This document shows, piece after piece, positions 62,405 to 64,000 of a stretch of 64,000 nucleotides of DNA. The notes below the pieces were generated by a model. The model saw only the letters and a list, made by a program, of their open reading frames with translations, did no database searches and was not told the DNA's origin. This stretch comes from Deltaproteobacteria bacterium (GTDB taxonomy: Bacteria > Desulfobacterota > Desulfobulbia > Desulfobulbales > Desulfurivibrionaceae), in contig JAPLJH010000019.1 of the NCBI GenBank assembly GCA_026388695.1, positions 1 through 64,000 on the forward strand, read 5' to 3'. How positions within the stretch are numbered: the first letter of the stretch is position 1; every line of letters starts with the position of its first letter. The translations under genes and the position numbers were made by a program.

Positions 62405-63517
62405 TCAGACTAGGCCCAGGCTCTCCATAACCGTCTCATGAAAAAGAGGGCGGAACTGTTTGATCTGTATATTCTCCCGGCTGGGGTGGACCCGGTTGCT
62501 CAAGAGAACCATAACCAGATCGCGGGTTGGGTCTATCCAGAATGATGTGCCGGTAAAGCCGAGATGGCCCACGCTGGTCGGCGCCAGATATCTGCCCCCG
62601 CTAGAGCCGATGTGTGACGGCGTATCAAAGCCAAGGGCCCAGGTGGAGCCGGGGATATCCTGCCTTGTTAAAAATCGGCGCAGATCGCTGGCAAGGTAGT
62701 TGGGGTGTTCCTCCCTCCCCTGCCATTGATCCAACAGGTGCACCCCCATATCCAACACCCCCTCAATGGTGCCGAACAAACCTGCATGCCCGGCCACCCC
62801 GCCCAAGGCATGGGCGTTTTCATCACTCACCTCGCCACAGAGAATCCTCTGGCGAAGGGGACAATCTTCCGTGGGGGCACATTTTTCCATATCCTCTGAC
62901 CCGTCCGGGCCATAGAATATTCCTTCCGTAAGCCCCAGCGGCTCCGTGATTTTTTCTCGGAAAAATTCGGCGAGTTCCTGGCCGCTTTTCTTTTCCACAA
63001 TCAGGCCAAGCAACATGAAGCCCAAATCGCTGTAGATGGATGTACTGCCTGGCTCATAGGCCTTGGGTTCCGCAGCCAACAGGCTGAGCAGCACGTCCTT
63101 TCTTTTTTCCTCTGCCAGCTTGCAAAGCTCGAGATAATAGGGCTGATGCGCTGGAAACCCTGCACTATGGCAAAGAATATCCTTGATGGAGATCAAGCGC
63201 ATGGGCGTTCCTAATTGGGGAAATATATCCGCGATCAGGTCGGATAGTTGCAGCAGCCGCTCTTTCAACAACACAAGAATGGCCAAGGTTGTCGCCAGCG
63301 GCTTGGTCAGGGAGGCAAGATCGTACACCGTGCCTTTGTGAACCGGATTTTCCTGGCTGTATGTGGTGTGTCCGTAGGTCTGGATTATCCGCTTTCTCTT
63401 CTCTGGAGGTCCGCATAAAACAGCCATGACCGCCCCAGGAAAAGTCCGACTGTGGATCGCCGCTGAAAATATTTCGTAACATCTTGATATTAATATATTA
63501 TTTTTATTGTCTTCCAT
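62405..63517 (-). CDS. Serine hydrolase, beta-lactamase/penicillin-binding-like family
   Basis: The 370-residue protein has the class C beta-lactamase/esterase fold: SLTK (SxxK active Ser, about residue 69), IYSDLGF (Tyr motif), and a C-terminal GHLGFTG that fits the HxG position. FPAHQPYY and GVAGHAGLFGT are typical of peptidase S12-type proteins. No signal peptide is visible, so it may act in the cytoplasm or be misannotated at the start. Possible roles include peptidoglycan peptide or ester hydrolysis. The stop lies 1 bp after the mtnA stop. Confidence 0.85.
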   Translation of the reverse strand: MEDNKNNILISRCYEIFSAAIHSRTFPGAVMAVLCGPPEKRKRIIQTYGHTTYSQENPVHKGTVYDLASLTKPLATTLAILVLLKERLLQLSDLIADIFPQLGTPMRLISIKDILCHSAGFPAHQPYYLELCKLAEEKRKDVLLSLLAAEPKAYEPGSTSIYSDLGFMLLGLIVEKKSGQELAEFFREKITEPLGLTEGIFYGPDGSEDMEKCAPTEDCPLRQRILCGEVSDENAHALGGVAGHAGLFGTIEGVLDMGVHLLDQWQGREEHPNYLASDLRRFLTRQDIPGSTWALGFDTPSHIGSSGGRYLAPTSVGHLGFTGTSFWIDPTRDLVMVLLSNRVHPSRENIQIKQFRPLFHETVMESLGLV

Positions 63518-64000
63518 TGAATTGAAATTTATCCTTCTCTCTTAAGGATGACCCTCGAAAAAGGCCTGTTCGGGCAGCTCGAAAATTGCCATATTACAGC
63601 ATCTTTTTATTTATTATCATTGAATTTTTTTTGATTTTACACTATCTTTTTGTAGTTCTTTTTGCAAAAGACAGACCGGTCGCTTTATTTTTAATATTTT
63701 ATAATAATATCAATATATTAATAGGGTTTTATTCTCTTGATTCGCCAAACGCCAGTATATTCTTTTTTCAACACCTTCTCAACCCTGCGTGCCACTGATC
63801 TGTTTACTCTGTTTTTAAAACCTGTTGATAACTTGTTTTTTTGTCTTTTCCTTTTTTTCTCAATCCTGGGTGTTTTAAAAAAATATAATTTAATCAATAA
63901 GTTGCTTTACTTGTTAACATATCAACAACCCTAATAACCATAATCTTTTAAAAACTAAAAAAACAACTACTACTGTGTGGGGTGCCCATTATGTCCCTGA
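63518..64000. other. AT-rich non-coding region with DnaA-box-like 9-mers; possible oriC
   Basis: From about 63600 the sequence is strongly AT-rich and has no credible gene. Three 9-mers differ from the DnaA box TTATCCACA or TTTTCCACA by one or two bases: TTTTCAACA (63765-63773), TGTTGATAA (63823-63831, minus strand TTATCAACA) and ATATCAACA (63919-63927). Such a cluster in AT-rich DNA is typical of an origin upstream of dnaA, but the next gene lies beyond the window. A parS-like site at 40333-40348 also fits an origin-proximal location. Confidence 0.35.
63991..64000 (+). CDS. Possible start of a gene running off the right edge
   Basis: ATG at 63991 follows GTGGGG at suitable spacing and the AT-rich region. 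Only three codons (M-S-L) and one base are visible. The product cannot be known; dnaA is a guess from context. Confidence 0.25.

Noticed and set aside
63737-63934. 65-codon hydrophobic frame in the AT-rich right end
   Set aside because: Phe/Leu-rich only because the DNA is T-rich; no ribosome-binding site.

Overview
The window reads as chromosome of an anaerobic, Gram-negative member of the Desulfobacterota (former Deltaproteobacteria), most likely Desulfobulbales-like. This placement is inferred from gene content, not from a marker-gene phylogeny. Supporting content: a corrinoid-dependent C1 module (reductive activator plus methyltetrahydrofolate methyltransferase), a cobalamin riboswitch in front of a ThiC-family gene, rubredoxin, a superoxide-reductase-like protein, hemerythrin, a monoheme cytochrome c, a ferredoxin-nitroreductase, and LPS/lipoprotein genes (lgt, T1SS, heptose adenylyltransferase domain). 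Most genes are GC-rich; a few islands are clearly AT-rich.

Layout. 1-2.1 kb: groEL (truncated by the window edge), groES, ilvE. 2.3-5.8 kb: tRNA-Pro, then tRNA-Asn with a 3.1-kb integrated element at its 3' end. The element has a frameshifted tyrosine integrase, an iteron-like operator array, an AT-rich membrane protein as cargo, and a 15-bp repeat of the tRNA end as attR; the original tRNA terminator now lies beyond attR. 5.9-12.4 kb: a type I secretion system (ABC transporter, HlyD, TolC) with a trypsin/Calx-beta protease as probable cargo. 12.6-22.4 kb: Fe-ADH, B12-binding radical SAM enzyme, lgt, double M16 peptidase, rpe, and an operon of zinc-ribbon serine protease, hslO and a C39-like protein. 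22.5-26.9 kb: three FlgO-like exported proteins plus a membrane protein carrying repeated FliM-like DQSDID peptides, with a possible sigma-28 promoter. 27.1-34.5 kb: a nitrilase-RfaE2 fusion, then an accessory region with a three-gene cassette (TGT/DpdA-like transglycosylase, OB-like protein, coiled-coil membrane protein). A diverged copy of the fusion gene's 5' end lies on the far side of the cassette, and a 23-bp perfect palindrome closes the region.

34.6-45.6 kb: DUF5610-like protein, ferredoxin-nitroreductase, response regulator, corrinoid activator, glycosyltransferase, a parS-like site, DUF1104 and DUF4405 proteins, acsE-type methyltransferase, HsdR_N-like protein, class II DAHP synthase. 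45.7-47.3 kb: cobalamin riboswitch, terminator and a ThiC homologue best read as a BzaF-type hydroxybenzimidazole synthase. 47.4-53 kb: Cys-cluster protein, phosphomannomutase, cytochrome c, exported SOR-like protein, and a monomeric isocitrate dehydrogenase gene interrupted by an in-frame TAA. 53.3-63.5 kb: hemerythrin, REC-PAS-PAS-GGDEF protein, desulforedoxin-like protein, rubredoxin, YqeY, FtsH, NUDIX, ComF, MtnA, serine hydrolase. The last 480 bp are AT-rich with DnaA-box-like 9-mers.

Two functional themes run through the window. One is cobamide use and supply: corrinoid activation, methyl transfer, B12-binding radical SAM and riboswitch-controlled lower-ligand synthesis. The other is cell-envelope and secretion biology. 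The best candidate for an undescribed system is the transglycosylase cassette at 29.1-32.6 kb, which has its own strong terminator and lacks the known Dpd partner genes and any preQ0 synthesis genes in the window.
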